Below, in pieces: positions 52,178-60,566 of a stretch of DNA of 64,000 nt. A program made the position numbers and the translations under genes. The stretch's first letter is position 1. The number at the start of each line of letters is the position of its first letter. Location: the NCBI GenBank assembly GCA_003542575.1, contig DPKJ01000005.1, forward strand, positions 310,001 through 374,000, read 5' to 3'. The stretch is from Rikenellaceae bacterium (GTDB taxonomy: Bacteria > Bacteroidota > Bacteroidia > Bacteroidales > UBA932). The notes under the pieces were generated by a model. It was not told the DNA's origin. It worked only from the letters and a program-made list of their open reading frames with translations, and ran no database searches.

Positions 52178-52531
52178 ATGAAAAACGGAGAGAGCTCACA
52201 AACATTAAGAATTTACCTGAGTTCTACAGATAAGTTCGAGAACAGATCTCTTTATGAAGAGATTGTATACGAAGCCAAAAGACAAAACCTAAGCGGAGCA
52301 ACAGTACTAAGAGGAATAATGGGATTCGGAATGAGTAGCAAGGTTCACAGTCAAAAACTTTGGGAGATAAACGAAAAGATTCCAATTGTTGTTGAAGTAG
52401 TTGATACCCCTGAAAAAATCTCTGAATTTGTAACAATAATATCTTCATATGTCGAAATGTCAGGTAAAGGATGCCTGATGACACTCCTCGATTCTCATGT
52501 AATTTTCGCAAAAGAGGGTTCAAAAAATTGA
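52178..52531 (+). CDS. DUF190 family protein, CrcB-associated
   Basis: The 117-residue protein shows DUF190 features: LRIYLSSTDKFENRSLYEEIV, the LSGATVLRGIMGFGMSSKVHS block and IPIVVEVVDTPEKI. DUF190 genes are frequent neighbours of crcB, where a PII-like ferredoxin-type fold may help sense or regulate, but the function is not established. The ATG at 52178 is chosen over a TTG at 52145. It lies 95 bases after crcB on the same strand. Confidence 0.82.
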   Translation: MKNGESSQTLRIYLSSTDKFENRSLYEEIVYEAKRQNLSGATVLRGIMGFGMSSKVHSQKLWEINEKIPIVVEVVDTPEKISEFVTIISSYVEMSGKGCLMTLLDSHVIFAKEGSKN

Positions 52532-52670
52532 TGAAACTCAAAAGGTTAGATTTAAGATAATCTCCCTATAATTTCGTTCTTTATATTTCTCATTATTAGC
52601 TATATCCTGACAAATTTTCTGCTTTATACGCTTTTTATTCAAGTGGTATTCATTTTGCTTTTAGTATAGT

Positions 52671-52694
52671 CGGAACGCGACAAGTGAGGTTCCG
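52671..52694 (+). promoter_or_regulatory. Hairpin in the probable 5' leader of hsp20
   Basis: CGGAAC (52671-52676) and GTTCCG (52689-52694) are perfectly complementary across a 12-base loop, about 70 bases before the hsp20 ATG. The gap of 233 bases before hsp20 contains no ORF. The hairpin may belong to the leader RNA or be a regulator site; no consensus -7 box was found in this gap. Confidence 0.3.
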
Positions 52695-52764
52695 TAAACT
52701 TATCAACAGGTGAGTTTAAACGAATTAAGAGCAATTTTAAAACAATTTAAAAACGGAGGTTATT

Positions 52765-53208
52765 ATGACACTTATCAGAAGAAGCGAAAATTTACCAGCG
52801 TGGTCAAATCTCTTTAATGATTTCTTTAACCACGATTGGAACGACTGGTCTCACAGGAATTTTTCTTTAACAAATACCACATTACCATCTGTAAATATCA
52901 AGGAGAGCGATTCAGACTTTTTTGTTGAGGTGGCAGCACCAGGTATGGATAAGGGAGATTTTAAGGTAGAGGTTAATCAGGGCGTACTAACTATTTCGTC
53001 AGAAAAGAGCAACGAAAACAAAGAGGAGGACGGGAAATACACTCGTCAGGAGTTCAGTTATCAATCATTCTGCCGTTCATTCTCGCTACCAACATCTGTT
53101 GACAGCGATAAAATTGGAGCAAAATATGAAAATGGAATTCTAATGGTATCAATTCCTAAACGCGAAGAGGCTAAACCAAAACCTGTACGATTGATTGATA
53201 TTCAGTAA
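52765..53208 (+). CDS. Hsp20/alpha-crystallin small heat-shock protein
   Basis: The 147-residue protein has an N-terminal region (1-45), then the alpha-crystallin domain (about 46-137: FFVEVAAPGMDKGDFKVEV, then YENGILMVSIPK). The C-terminal tail is short and rich in Lys and Pro. It holds unfolding proteins in a refoldable state. This is one of few genes here with a clear Shine-Dalgarno-like GGAGG, 7 bases before the ATG. It is a single-gene unit closed by a terminator. Confidence 0.93.
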   Translation: MTLIRRSENLPAWSNLFNDFFNHDWNDWSHRNFSLTNTTLPSVNIKESDSDFFVEVAAPGMDKGDFKVEVNQGVLTISSEKSNENKEEDGKYTRQEFSYQSFCRSFSLPTSVDSDKIGAKYENGILMVSIPKREEAKPKPVRLIDIQ

Positions 53209-53237
53209 TTCGATATCAGATATTAGCCCGAAATTGT

Positions 53238-53266
53238 AAAAAGAGAACCAACATGGTTCTCTTTTT
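53238..53266 (+). terminator. Intrinsic terminator of hsp20
   Basis: A perfect 12-bp stem (AAAAAGAGAACC / GGTTCTCTTTTT, loop AACAT) ends in a T-rich tract, 30 bases after the stop codon. Confidence 0.85.
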
Positions 53267-53295
53267 CTTTGTCAAATTCAATCTTTGTGCAAGGA

Positions 53296-53952
53296 TTAGC
53301 TGATTAATGATTTTAATGATAGAGATCTTCTATCTGCAAACAGACGGTGCGGTGCCCCATCAAGCCAGAGGCTCTCCTCTTCTTGATTGAGAATAACCGG
53401 CATTCTGTTTTTTGCATGAACTGCAGCAACTACGCTGTTTGCTTCAGTTGTAAGAATTGTGAATGTCTTTAATACATCTCCTGTGGTGCGATCATTCCAG
53501 AATGAATAGAGGCCGGCAAAGGCAAAGAGTTGTTCATCGGGCATTGTAATCAGGTGCTTCTGTTTGAATTTTTTGCCATTCAGAGAAACCTCCTTCCACT
53601 CGTAAAATCCGTCGGTAATAACAAGACAACGGTTTCCTATGTTGTTTCTGAAAGATGGTTTAATGTCAACAGTCTCTATTCTTGCATTGAGAGTATATTT
53701 CTGAATGTCTGTATCAACTGCAAAGAATGGGATTAAACCCCATATATAATTGTCAATAAACCCCGGTTCTGAGTCAGTAATTACAGGGCACTTGGGATGC
53801 GAAAACCCGTTTACCATTTCAAAAGAGCTTCTTCCATTGACATCTAGACTGCTTTGACATGAACCACTACCAGACACATCATCCCTGAATTTTGCCTTGA
53901 ACCTGTTTGCCACTGCAAGCGCATCTTTCGACTGTCTAAAGTAGAAGCACAT
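53296..53952 (-). CDS. SRAP domain protein (YedK/HMCES-like abasic-site DNA crosslinker)
   Basis: The 218-residue protein starts MCFYFRQSKDA. Cys2 becomes N-terminal after Met removal and forms the protective crosslink to abasic sites in single-stranded DNA. The ATG at 53952 is chosen for that reason; the frame extends to 54072 without family likeness. Other SRAP blocks are IWGLIPFF, NARIETVD, RCLVITDGFYEW and VHAKNRMPVIL. The last is two residues longer between His and Arg-Met-Pro than the E. coli form. It maintains stalled replication forks together with translesion synthesis. Confidence 0.9.
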   Translation of the reverse strand: MCFYFRQSKDALAVANRFKAKFRDDVSGSGSCQSSLDVNGRSSFEMVNGFSHPKCPVITDSEPGFIDNYIWGLIPFFAVDTDIQKYTLNARIETVDIKPSFRNNIGNRCLVITDGFYEWKEVSLNGKKFKQKHLITMPDEQLFAFAGLYSFWNDRTTGDVLKTFTILTTEANSVVAAVHAKNRMPVILNQEEESLWLDGAPHRLFADRRSLSLKSLIS

Positions 53953-54002
53953 TTTTTTATGCAATTTAAGAAATAAAATTATCTCTACACTAGTACTCAA
54001 AT

Positions 54003-54036
54003 AAAAAAAGCCAAATCTGGAAAAATAGATTTGGCT
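54003..54036 (-). terminator. Intrinsic terminator of the DEAD-box helicase gene
   Basis: A perfect 10-bp stem (AGCCAAATCT / AGATTTGGCT, 8-base loop) spans 54009-54036. On the minus strand it is followed by a run of Ts (54003-54009 on the plus strand is all A). Confidence 0.85.
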
Positions 54037-54108
54037 CTTATGTATATTATTTAACTTTAAGTGTTTGCGCAAAACTGGCGCGGAGATTATTGGTGTGATT
54101 CGGGTGCT

Positions 54109-55929
54109 TTAGGCACTTCTTTTGCGTCCTTTGTTCCAGAAATCACCACTTTTGCGTTTGTCACCGCCACCGTTACCTGTGTACTCAGTAGTGCTTCCAC
54201 TTACCTTTTCCCATTTGCTTGAATATTCTCTAGGCTTATCCTGACCTCTGCTGTTTGAGTAACCTCTCGGTTGGTCAGAGCTTCTGCTGCTTGAGTAACC
54301 TCTTGGTTGGTCAGAGCTTCTGCTGTCTGCTGATCTTTCCGTTCTAGGTGCATAACTGCCTGCCTGACCTCTGTTTGAGTATTCTCTAGGCTTGTCCTGA
54401 CCTCTGTTACTTGAGTAACCTCTAGGTTGGTCTGAGTTTCTGCTGTCAGCAGATCTCTCCGATCTAGGTGCATAACTGCCTGCCTGACCTCTGTTTGAGT
54501 ATTCTCTAGGCTTATCCTGACCTCTGTTACTTGAGTAACCTCTAGGTTGGTCTGAGTTTCTGCTTCTTGAATATTCTCTGGGTTGGTCCTGGGTTCTTCC
54601 GTTTGAGCCTTCTCTACTGTTCTCTCTGTTTGGAGAGTATTCTCTGACTTGATTTCTGCCTGAGGTGCTTCTTGATCTTGCTCCTCTGGTTGAGCTCTCC
54701 CGAGTATTTTCGCTTTTGGCGTCAGAACCTTTAGGTTTGCTTCTCTGCATACGGTCGATTTTCTCTACGCAAACTGCACATTCAAAATCGTGACCTTTTA
54801 CAACATCAATATCTTTACCAATAAGTTTTTGTATGCTTTTAAGTAAACCTATCTCACCTGAATCACAGAACGAAAATGCAGTACCTGAGTACCCGGCTCT
54901 GCCTGTTCTTCCAATCCTGTGCACATATGTCTCAGGAGTTTCAGGAAGATCGTAGTTAACTACGTGTGAAATTTGACTGATGTCAATTCCCCTTGCAGCA
55001 ATGTCAGTTGCAACCAATACTCTGGTTCTTTTCCTCTTAAAGTTCAAAAGACTCTTTTGCCTTGCACTCTGAGATTTATTGCCGTGAATTGCATCACAAA
55101 CAATACCTGCATTTGAAAGGTTTTTCGAGAGTTTGTCTGCTCCGTGTTTAGTTCTTGAGAATACCAACACTGAGTCGGTATCTTGATTCTCAAGAATATC
55201 TATAAGAAGGTCTGTCTTTCTGCCTTTGTCGGCAAAATAAAGAAATTGATCAATAGCTTCAACTGTTGTCGAAGATGGAGTTACCTCAATTTTTACAGGA
55301 TCGTGCAAAAGTGACTGAGCAAGACTCAATATCTCATTAGGCATTGTTGCCGAAAAGAGGAGAGTCTGTTTGTTCTGTGGTAAAAGAGCTATAATTTTCT
55401 GAATATCCGTGATAAATCCCATGTCAAGCATAAGATCTGCCTCGTCAAGGACAAAATGTTCAATTAATGAAAGGTTAATGTAACCTTGATTAATAAGGTC
55501 CAGAAGCCTTCCCGGGGTAGCAATAACAATGTCAATACCGTTGCGAAGTGCATCGGTTTGTGAACGCTGGCTTACACCACCATAAACAACAGTGTGTTTA
55601 AGGCCGGTATACCTTCCGTATTTTGCAAAACTCTCTGAAACCTGCACTGCCAGTTCCCTTGTAGGGGTAAGTACAAGTGCTCTGATTGGCTGTCTTTTGT
55701 TGTGTTTTTTGCCAAACATTTGCGGAGCTGCGTTCTCTGTTAATTTCTGAATAATTGGAATAGCAAAAGCTGCTGTTTTTCCGGTTCCTGTTTGGGCACA
55801 TCCCAAAACGTCTTTTCCCTCTAATAAAACCGGTATTGCCTGTTCCTGAATGGGAGTTGGGACTATATAGCCCTCGTTTATCAGAGCCTTTAAAATAGGC
55901 TCGATAAGTGATAAATTGTTAAATGTCAT
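54109..55929 (-). CDS. DEAD-box RNA helicase with repetitive Arg/Ser/Gly tail
   Basis: The 606-residue protein has a standard DEAD-box core in residues 1-380: AQTGTGKT, PTRELA, VLDEADLMLD, LLFSATM and HRIGRTGRAG. From about residue 400 it turns into a 200-residue low-complexity tail rich in Arg, Ser, Gly, Tyr, Asp and Gln. The tail includes a nearly perfect 40-residue tandem repeat (SDQPRGYSSNRGQDKPREYS is its first part). Such tails bind RNA and can drive condensate formation. The ATG at 55929 fits the family start MTFNNLSLIEPIL; the frame continues to 55992. It probably acts in RNA decay, ribosome assembly or cold adaptation. Confidence 0.93.
   Translation of the reverse strand: MTFNNLSLIEPILKALINEGYIVPTPIQEQAIPVLLEGKDVLGCAQTGTGKTAAFAIPIIQKLTENAAPQMFGKKHNKRQPIRALVLTPTRELAVQVSESFAKYGRYTGLKHTVVYGGVSQRSQTDALRNGIDIVIATPGRLLDLINQGYINLSLIEHFVLDEADLMLDMGFITDIQKIIALLPQNKQTLLFSATMPNEILSLAQSLLHDPVKIEVTPSSTTVEAIDQFLYFADKGRKTDLLIDILENQDTDSVLVFSRTKHGADKLSKNLSNAGIVCDAIHGNKSQSARQKSLLNFKRKRTRVLVATDIAARGIDISQISHVVNYDLPETPETYVHRIGRTGRAGYSGTAFSFCDSGEIGLLKSIQKLIGKDIDVVKGHDFECAVCVEKIDRMQRSKPKGSDAKSENTRESSTRGARSRSTSGRNQVREYSPNRENSREGSNGRTQDQPREYSRSRNSDQPRGYSSNRGQDKPREYSNRGQAGSYAPRSERSADSRNSDQPRGYSSNRGQDKPREYSNRGQAGSYAPRTERSADSRSSDQPRGYSSSRSSDQPRGYSNSRGQDKPREYSSKWEKVSGSTTEYTGNGGGDKRKSGDFWNKGRKRSA
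54241..54600. repeat. Tandem 120-bp repeats inside the helicase gene
   Basis: The stretches beginning at 54361 and 54481 are almost identical over 60 bases at a distance of exactly 120 bases. The similarity extends on both sides, with shorter, partial units at 54241-54320. They encode 40-residue protein repeats in frame, so copy number can change without a frameshift. Confidence 0.85.
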
Positions 55930-56024
55930 TAAATTTTTCTCGATGATTGCGTTGATTAGTTGATTTTCACAAAACCATGTGAATTGAATCAACGACTTTG
56001 TAGAAAGGCGCGAAGGTATGACAA

Positions 56025-56744
56025 TTAATTCATATAACTGCCAAGTTCTTTGAAAAGATTGCTAAATGCCTTCTCAATAGATGCCTTAATTAGCTCTTTG
56101 TCAATTATAAAGCCCTCTTTATAAATTGACGTAACAAAATCGTCATGAGCCCTTCCATTCCTGTAATCGGGCTCTCTTTTAGGGTGTTTGAGGTATTTTG
56201 AGATAAGTGAGATGTCCTCACTGATGTTTAAAACGGCATGGTAAAAGAGTGTTTTCCCGCTAAGAAACATAGATGAACCAAGGATCTTTTTCTCGCCTAT
56301 GGAGAGGTCTGAGATACCTTTGGAGTTCAGGTTTTTTATTCCTGCTTTGGATAACTCCTCAATCAGCTTTGTATTTATCAGGTGGAATATATATTTTGGT
56401 TTGCCTAATGATTCGGAGGATATTTTTGCCGAGAAGACCAGCATTCGGGGCGAAAGCACAACGCTCTCGCCACCGGTTGGTCTTTTATACACCTTAATGC
56501 CATCGTTTACTACTTCTTGGGTATGTAAGGAGTGTTCAGCACTATTGGCCCTACCCAGGATTATATAGAAATTATCAGGTTGCCAGAATGTTACTCCAAA
56601 ATTTGACTCTGATTCCAGAACATGAATGTCAGGAAGGTCATACTTCTGAACAAGATTAGTCATCTGTACAAGAGTAGAATTCTGAATGAGATTTATATCA
56701 GGTTCAAGAGTTGACTGTTTTATATTTAAGGCAGTATCGTACAA
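56025..56744 (-). CDS. Lipoate-protein ligase A-like protein
   Basis: The 239-residue protein belongs to the LplA/LipB/BirA superfamily. KRPTGGESVVLS near residue 91 corresponds to the lipoyl-binding glycine loop (RRxSGGG in LplA), and GEKKILGSSMFLSGK near 150 to the conserved KxxG segment. It should attach lipoate or octanoate to E2 subunits, one of which is encoded about 1.5 kb upstream on the same strand. The start is TTG at 56744 (a stop lies just before it); an ATG at 56663 would give a shorter protein that lacks part of the N-terminus. It lacks the C-terminal accessory domain of E. coli LplA. Confidence 0.78.
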   Translation of the reverse strand: MYDTALNIKQSTLEPDINLIQNSTLVQMTNLVQKYDLPDIHVLESESNFGVTFWQPDNFYIILGRANSAEHSLHTQEVVNDGIKVYKRPTGGESVVLSPRMLVFSAKISSESLGKPKYIFHLINTKLIEELSKAGIKNLNSKGISDLSIGEKKILGSSMFLSGKTLFYHAVLNISEDISLISKYLKHPKREPDYRNGRAHDDFVTSIYKEGFIIDKELIKASIEKAFSNLFKELGSYMN

Positions 56745-56872
56745 GAATTAAAATTTTAAGTGTTTGCGTAAGTGTTTGGTTATCTATGTGATAGAGAATC
56801 TATTCTTATTATTTATCTAATGATAATTTTGCAACAATCGTGTAATCAAATGTTTATGTGATAACTTAAAAT

Positions 56873-58225
56873 TTATTTATGAATGGCCTGATCAACTGCT
56901 TCAAACCCGGCCTCCATGAATACTTCGGAGACGGTGGGGTGGGTGTGTACCGTGCGGGCGATGTCATAGACGGTTGATTCGAGCTGCATGTAGGCAGCTG
57001 CCTCGTTAATTAGGTCTGTTGCGTTGGGGGCAACAATCTGAACACCAAGAACCTCCCCGTATTTAATATCTGAGAGAATTCTTACAAATCCCTCGGCAGA
57101 GCCCTCTGTCTGCGCCTTACCGTTTGCCGCAAGCGAAAACTCGCTGATCTTAAATTCAACTCCAAGATCTTTAACCTGACTCTCGGTCATACCAATCTGG
57201 GCAGCTTCGGGAACCGTGTACATATTCATCGGAATCTTTTGCATATCAAGCTTCTCCACAATTCCTCCAAGACGATTCACAACATTAAGCCCCTGGGCAG
57301 AACCCACGTGGGCAAACATACTGGTACCGTTTACATCTCCAACGGCATAAATACTCTTGACTGATGTTTCAAAATGTTCGTCAACAGATATATAGCCATC
57401 AGCTACATCAATTGCAATATCGGAATCAATCATGTTGGCTTTACGATCAGAAGCATTTATAATCATATCGCAAGGAATCTCCTCACCATTTAGATTCAGG
57501 ACACCACCTTTATAAATACCATCGGTTGAATCAATTTTCACATTGAAGAGAATTTTAATTTTCTCTTTTTTCAACTTATTTATAATGAAGTCACTCACAT
57601 AGGTGTCTGCCTTGGGCATAATCTTATCGGTGTCTGAAACCAAAGTAACAGTGCGGCCGGTCATGCCAAATAGTTGTGCCAGTTCGACTGCTACAGGCGA
57701 TTTGCCAATAACCACTATGTTCTGGGGAACTTCTCTCTCTTTGAATAGCATCTCAGGCTCAATAACAAGCCCTTCAACGCTGCTTTTAATCTTAGGAGAT
57801 GAAGATCCTGTGGCAATTATGATGTTCTTGGTTTCAATCAATCTGTTATCGGCAAGTACCGAATTTGCAGAGACAATCTTAGCCTCGCCCTTGATAATCT
57901 CAACAGCGTTTTTCTTTAAAAGAAACTCCACGCCACCGGTAAGCTTTTTGACAATACCATCTGAACGTTTAACCGCCTTGTTCCAGTTAAATGAAACAGA
58001 ACCCTTTTCGATGCCGTCAATACCAAAACGAGAGGCATCCTTGGTTATTCTCTGGTAGAGTTTAACACTCTCCATCAAAGACTTGGAAGGTATACAACCC
58101 CAGTTGAGACACATGCCGCCAATCTGATTTTTCTCTATGATGGCAGTCTTTAAACCTGTCTGTCCAGCCCTTATCGCAGCAACATAGCCTGCAGGGCCGG
58201 AGCCGATTATTATTAAATCATACAT
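56873..58225 (-). CDS. lpdA: Dihydrolipoyl dehydrogenase (E3)
   Basis: The 450-residue flavoprotein has the FAD motif IIIGSGPAGYVAA at its N-terminus, the redox pair Cys39/Cys44 in CLNWGCIPSK, an NAD-binding block IVVIGKSPVAVELAQ near residue 170 and the C-terminal HTHPTVSEVFMEA with the catalytic His/Glu. The NAD block has GKSPVA rather than the more usual GGGYIG, an unusual variation. It reoxidises the lipoyl arm of E2. ATGs at 58240 and 58249 are alternative starts; 58225 begins the conserved region. It is the last gene of the E1-E2-E3 operon. Confidence 0.93.
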   Translation of the reverse strand: MYDLIIIGSGPAGYVAAIRAGQTGLKTAIIEKNQIGGMCLNWGCIPSKSLMESVKLYQRITKDASRFGIDGIEKGSVSFNWNKAVKRSDGIVKKLTGGVEFLLKKNAVEIIKGEAKIVSANSVLADNRLIETKNIIIATGSSSPKIKSSVEGLVIEPEMLFKEREVPQNIVVIGKSPVAVELAQLFGMTGRTVTLVSDTDKIMPKADTYVSDFIINKLKKEKIKILFNVKIDSTDGIYKGGVLNLNGEEIPCDMIINASDRKANMIDSDIAIDVADGYISVDEHFETSVKSIYAVGDVNGTSMFAHVGSAQGLNVVNRLGGIVEKLDMQKIPMNMYTVPEAAQIGMTESQVKDLGVEFKISEFSLAANGKAQTEGSAEGFVRILSDIKYGEVLGVQIVAPNATDLINEAAAYMQLESTVYDIARTVHTHPTVSEVFMEAGFEAVDQAIHK

Positions 58226-58241
58226 TGTAATGCTCTCCATT

Positions 58242-59570
58242 TTAGTCAATTATAAGCGTGATAGGGTCAGAGAGATAACCAATGACCGAATTTATGAATC
58301 TGGCGGTCTCGCCACCATCTGCAATCCTGTGATCGACAGAGAGTGAGAGCGGCAGAACTGTTCCTATTGCAATCTGGTTATCCTTTACAATAGGCTTCTG
58401 ATGAATTCTTCCTATGCCAAGGATTCCGGCCTGAGGGTAATTAATCACAGGGACCGCAAAGAGACCTCCGATGCTTCCGTAGCTGGTAATTGTGAATGTA
58501 CCATCCTTCATATCATCAAGAGTCAGTTTGCCATCTCTTGCTTTGTCCGATAACTTCTGAATTTCTAAGGCTATCTCTTTAACAGAGAGCTTGTCGGCAT
58601 TACGAATTACCGGAACAACAAGCCCCTTTTCGGTATCGGTGGCTATGCCAATATTGTAATACCTCTTATAGATCATATTGCCCTTCTCTACATCCATTTC
58701 AGAGTTTAGTGCTCTGAACTTCTTGAGAGAAAGTGCAGTGGCCTTAATTATGAAAGCAAGGTAGGTGAGTTTAACACCCTCTGAACTGTACCTCTCTTTA
58801 TGCCTGTTTCTTAATGAGACAAGATCAGAGATTTCGGCCTCTTCGAAAACGGTCATGTGGGCAGCGTTGTGCTTGCTCTGAATCATGTTCTTGGCAATTG
58901 TCTTTCTAATCTGGCTTAACGGTTCAACCTCTACTTGGTTAACAGAGGCAAACGTACCGGCAGATGAAGAAGATGCTGAACCCTGATTGGATTGCGAATT
59001 TCCTCCGCTTAAACCTCTCCCCGAGGATGTAAAACCTTTAATGTCATCTTTGGTAACGCGGCCACCGGGGCCTGTTCCCTTAACCTGATTAATATCAATG
59101 CCCATATCTTTTGCCATAGCCCTGGCAACAGGTGTGGCAAGAGTCCTTCCGGCTTTACCTTGAGTAACTGCAACCTGATGAACACCCTCGATGCTGGCAG
59201 AGAGAACAATACTGTTCCCCGCAACCTCAAGAGTGCCAACAACACCTGCGCCCTCTTCTTCAACAAGCTCAGTTTTCTTTTTCTCAGCCTGAGGCAGAGC
59301 TGCCTCAGCAATAGCATCCTCACCCTCAACACCTTCAAGATCAATCTCAACAAGTGCTGCGCCAACATGAATAGTCTCACCCGGCTTGCCGAATTTTGCG
59401 GCAATTATACCATCTCTGGGCGAAGGAATTGCAGTCACAACCTTATCGGTCTCCATTGTAACAAGCGGATCGCCCATCTTCACTGCCTGACCCTTCTCTA
59501 CATGCCACTCTACAATTATTCCCTCTTCGAGCCCCTCCCCAATGTCAGGGAATTTAAATATATATCTCAT
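58242..59570 (-). CDS. Dihydrolipoamide acyltransferase (E2) of a 2-oxoacid dehydrogenase complex
   Basis: The 442-residue protein has one lipoyl domain (residues 1-77, lipoylated Lys43 in METDKVVTAIPS), a linker, a peripheral-subunit-binding domain (about 143-180: ATPVARAMAKDMGIDINQVK), a Ser/Gly-rich linker and the catalytic domain (about 220-442, ending SVDHRIADGGETARF with the catalytic His). It is the core of a pyruvate- or branched-chain 2-oxoacid dehydrogenase. It starts 4 bases after E1 beta and runs into E3. Confidence 0.93.
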   Translation of the reverse strand: MRYIFKFPDIGEGLEEGIIVEWHVEKGQAVKMGDPLVTMETDKVVTAIPSPRDGIIAAKFGKPGETIHVGAALVEIDLEGVEGEDAIAEAALPQAEKKKTELVEEEGAGVVGTLEVAGNSIVLSASIEGVHQVAVTQGKAGRTLATPVARAMAKDMGIDINQVKGTGPGGRVTKDDIKGFTSSGRGLSGGNSQSNQGSASSSSAGTFASVNQVEVEPLSQIRKTIAKNMIQSKHNAAHMTVFEEAEISDLVSLRNRHKERYSSEGVKLTYLAFIIKATALSLKKFRALNSEMDVEKGNMIYKRYYNIGIATDTEKGLVVPVIRNADKLSVKEIALEIQKLSDKARDGKLTLDDMKDGTFTITSYGSIGGLFAVPVINYPQAGILGIGRIHQKPIVKDNQIAIGTVLPLSLSVDHRIADGGETARFINSVIGYLSDPITLIID

Positions 59571-59574
59571 AATA

Positions 59575-60552
59575 CTAGTATTTTACAGTTCTTTCGATTT
59601 CGTAGAAAATTTTGTAGGGGTCCTGCATGTAGTGGTGCTCTCCCTTAGGAAGAGGAACAATTACATCAAATCCCGATACCCTTGCAGGTGGTGCCTCCAG
59701 GTGGAGAAATGCCTCCTCAAGCGCTATCTGGCTTATCTCTGAGCCAACACCATAAGTTTTTGGCCCCTCAGTTACAGTTATGATTCTACCGGTCTTTTTA
59801 ACCGATTTTGCGATAGTTTCACGGTCGATAGGGTAGATAGACCTCAAATCAATGATCTCTACGCTTATTCCGGCCTCTTTTGCCATTACGGCGGCCTTTT
59901 GCACCTCTCTTACCATTGCACCGTATGCAACAACAGTAACATCGGTACCCTGAGCAATAACATTTGCCTTTCCAAGTGGAATTGTAAATTTACCCTCGGC
60001 AACCTCCTGCTTGATGGCACGATAGATTCTCTTAGGCTCCATAAACAATATAGTATCGTTACTCTCAATGGCTGCAATCAACATTCCCTTTGCATCGTGG
60101 GGAGTTGAGGGAACGACAACCTTAAGACCCGGAATGTGGCCGAAAATTGTCTCCATGCTTTCGCTGTGGTGCTCAAGTGCATTAATACCTCCTCCATAGG
60201 GCATTCTTATTACAATAGGAGTCTCATATTTACCTCTGCTACGGTTTCTCATACGAGAGGCGTGGCTTATTATCTGATTAAAGGCGGGGTAGATGAATCC
60301 GCAAAACTGCATCTCAACTACAGGCCTCAAACCTGCAACGGCCATACCTATTGCGGTCCCCACAATACCTGACTCAGCAAGCGGGCTGTCAAAGACCCTC
60401 TGAACACCATACTTCTTTTGCAACCCTTCGGTTACCCTAAAGACTCCACCCTCTACGCCAACATCCTGGCCGTAAACAATTACTGTTTTATCTTCGGCAA
60501 GTTTTAAATCCAATGCATCATTAATTGCATTGACCATATTCATTATTTTCAT
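59575..60552 (-). CDS. 2-oxoacid dehydrogenase E1 beta subunit
   Basis: The 325-residue protein matches PdhB/BkdB: EDKTVIVYGQDVGVEGGVFR near residue 19, FDSPLAESGIVGTAIGMA, MQFCGFIYPAFNQIISHASR and RMPYGGGINALEHHSES. It forms the alpha2beta2 heterotetramer with the upstream-encoded alpha subunit and contributes to the thiamine diphosphate site. It lies 14 bases downstream of E1 alpha. Sequence alone does not separate pyruvate from branched-chain specificity. Confidence 0.92.
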   Translation of the reverse strand: MKIMNMVNAINDALDLKLAEDKTVIVYGQDVGVEGGVFRVTEGLQKKYGVQRVFDSPLAESGIVGTAIGMAVAGLRPVVEMQFCGFIYPAFNQIISHASRMRNRSRGKYETPIVIRMPYGGGINALEHHSESMETIFGHIPGLKVVVPSTPHDAKGMLIAAIESNDTILFMEPKRIYRAIKQEVAEGKFTIPLGKANVIAQGTDVTVVAYGAMVREVQKAAVMAKEAGISVEIIDLRSIYPIDRETIAKSVKKTGRIITVTEGPKTYGVGSEISQIALEEAFLHLEAPPARVSGFDVIVPLPKGEHHYMQDPYKIFYEIERTVKY

Positions 60553-60566
60553 ACTTCTGTCAATTA

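Noticed and set aside
53953..54072. N-terminal extension of the SRAP protein
   Set aside because: SRAP chemistry needs Cys2 right after the initiator Met, which fixes the start at 53952.
54241..54600. Regular direct repeats that could suggest a CRISPR array
   Set aside because: The repeats are 120 bp, contiguous without unique spacers, and lie in frame inside the helicase gene, where they encode protein repeats.
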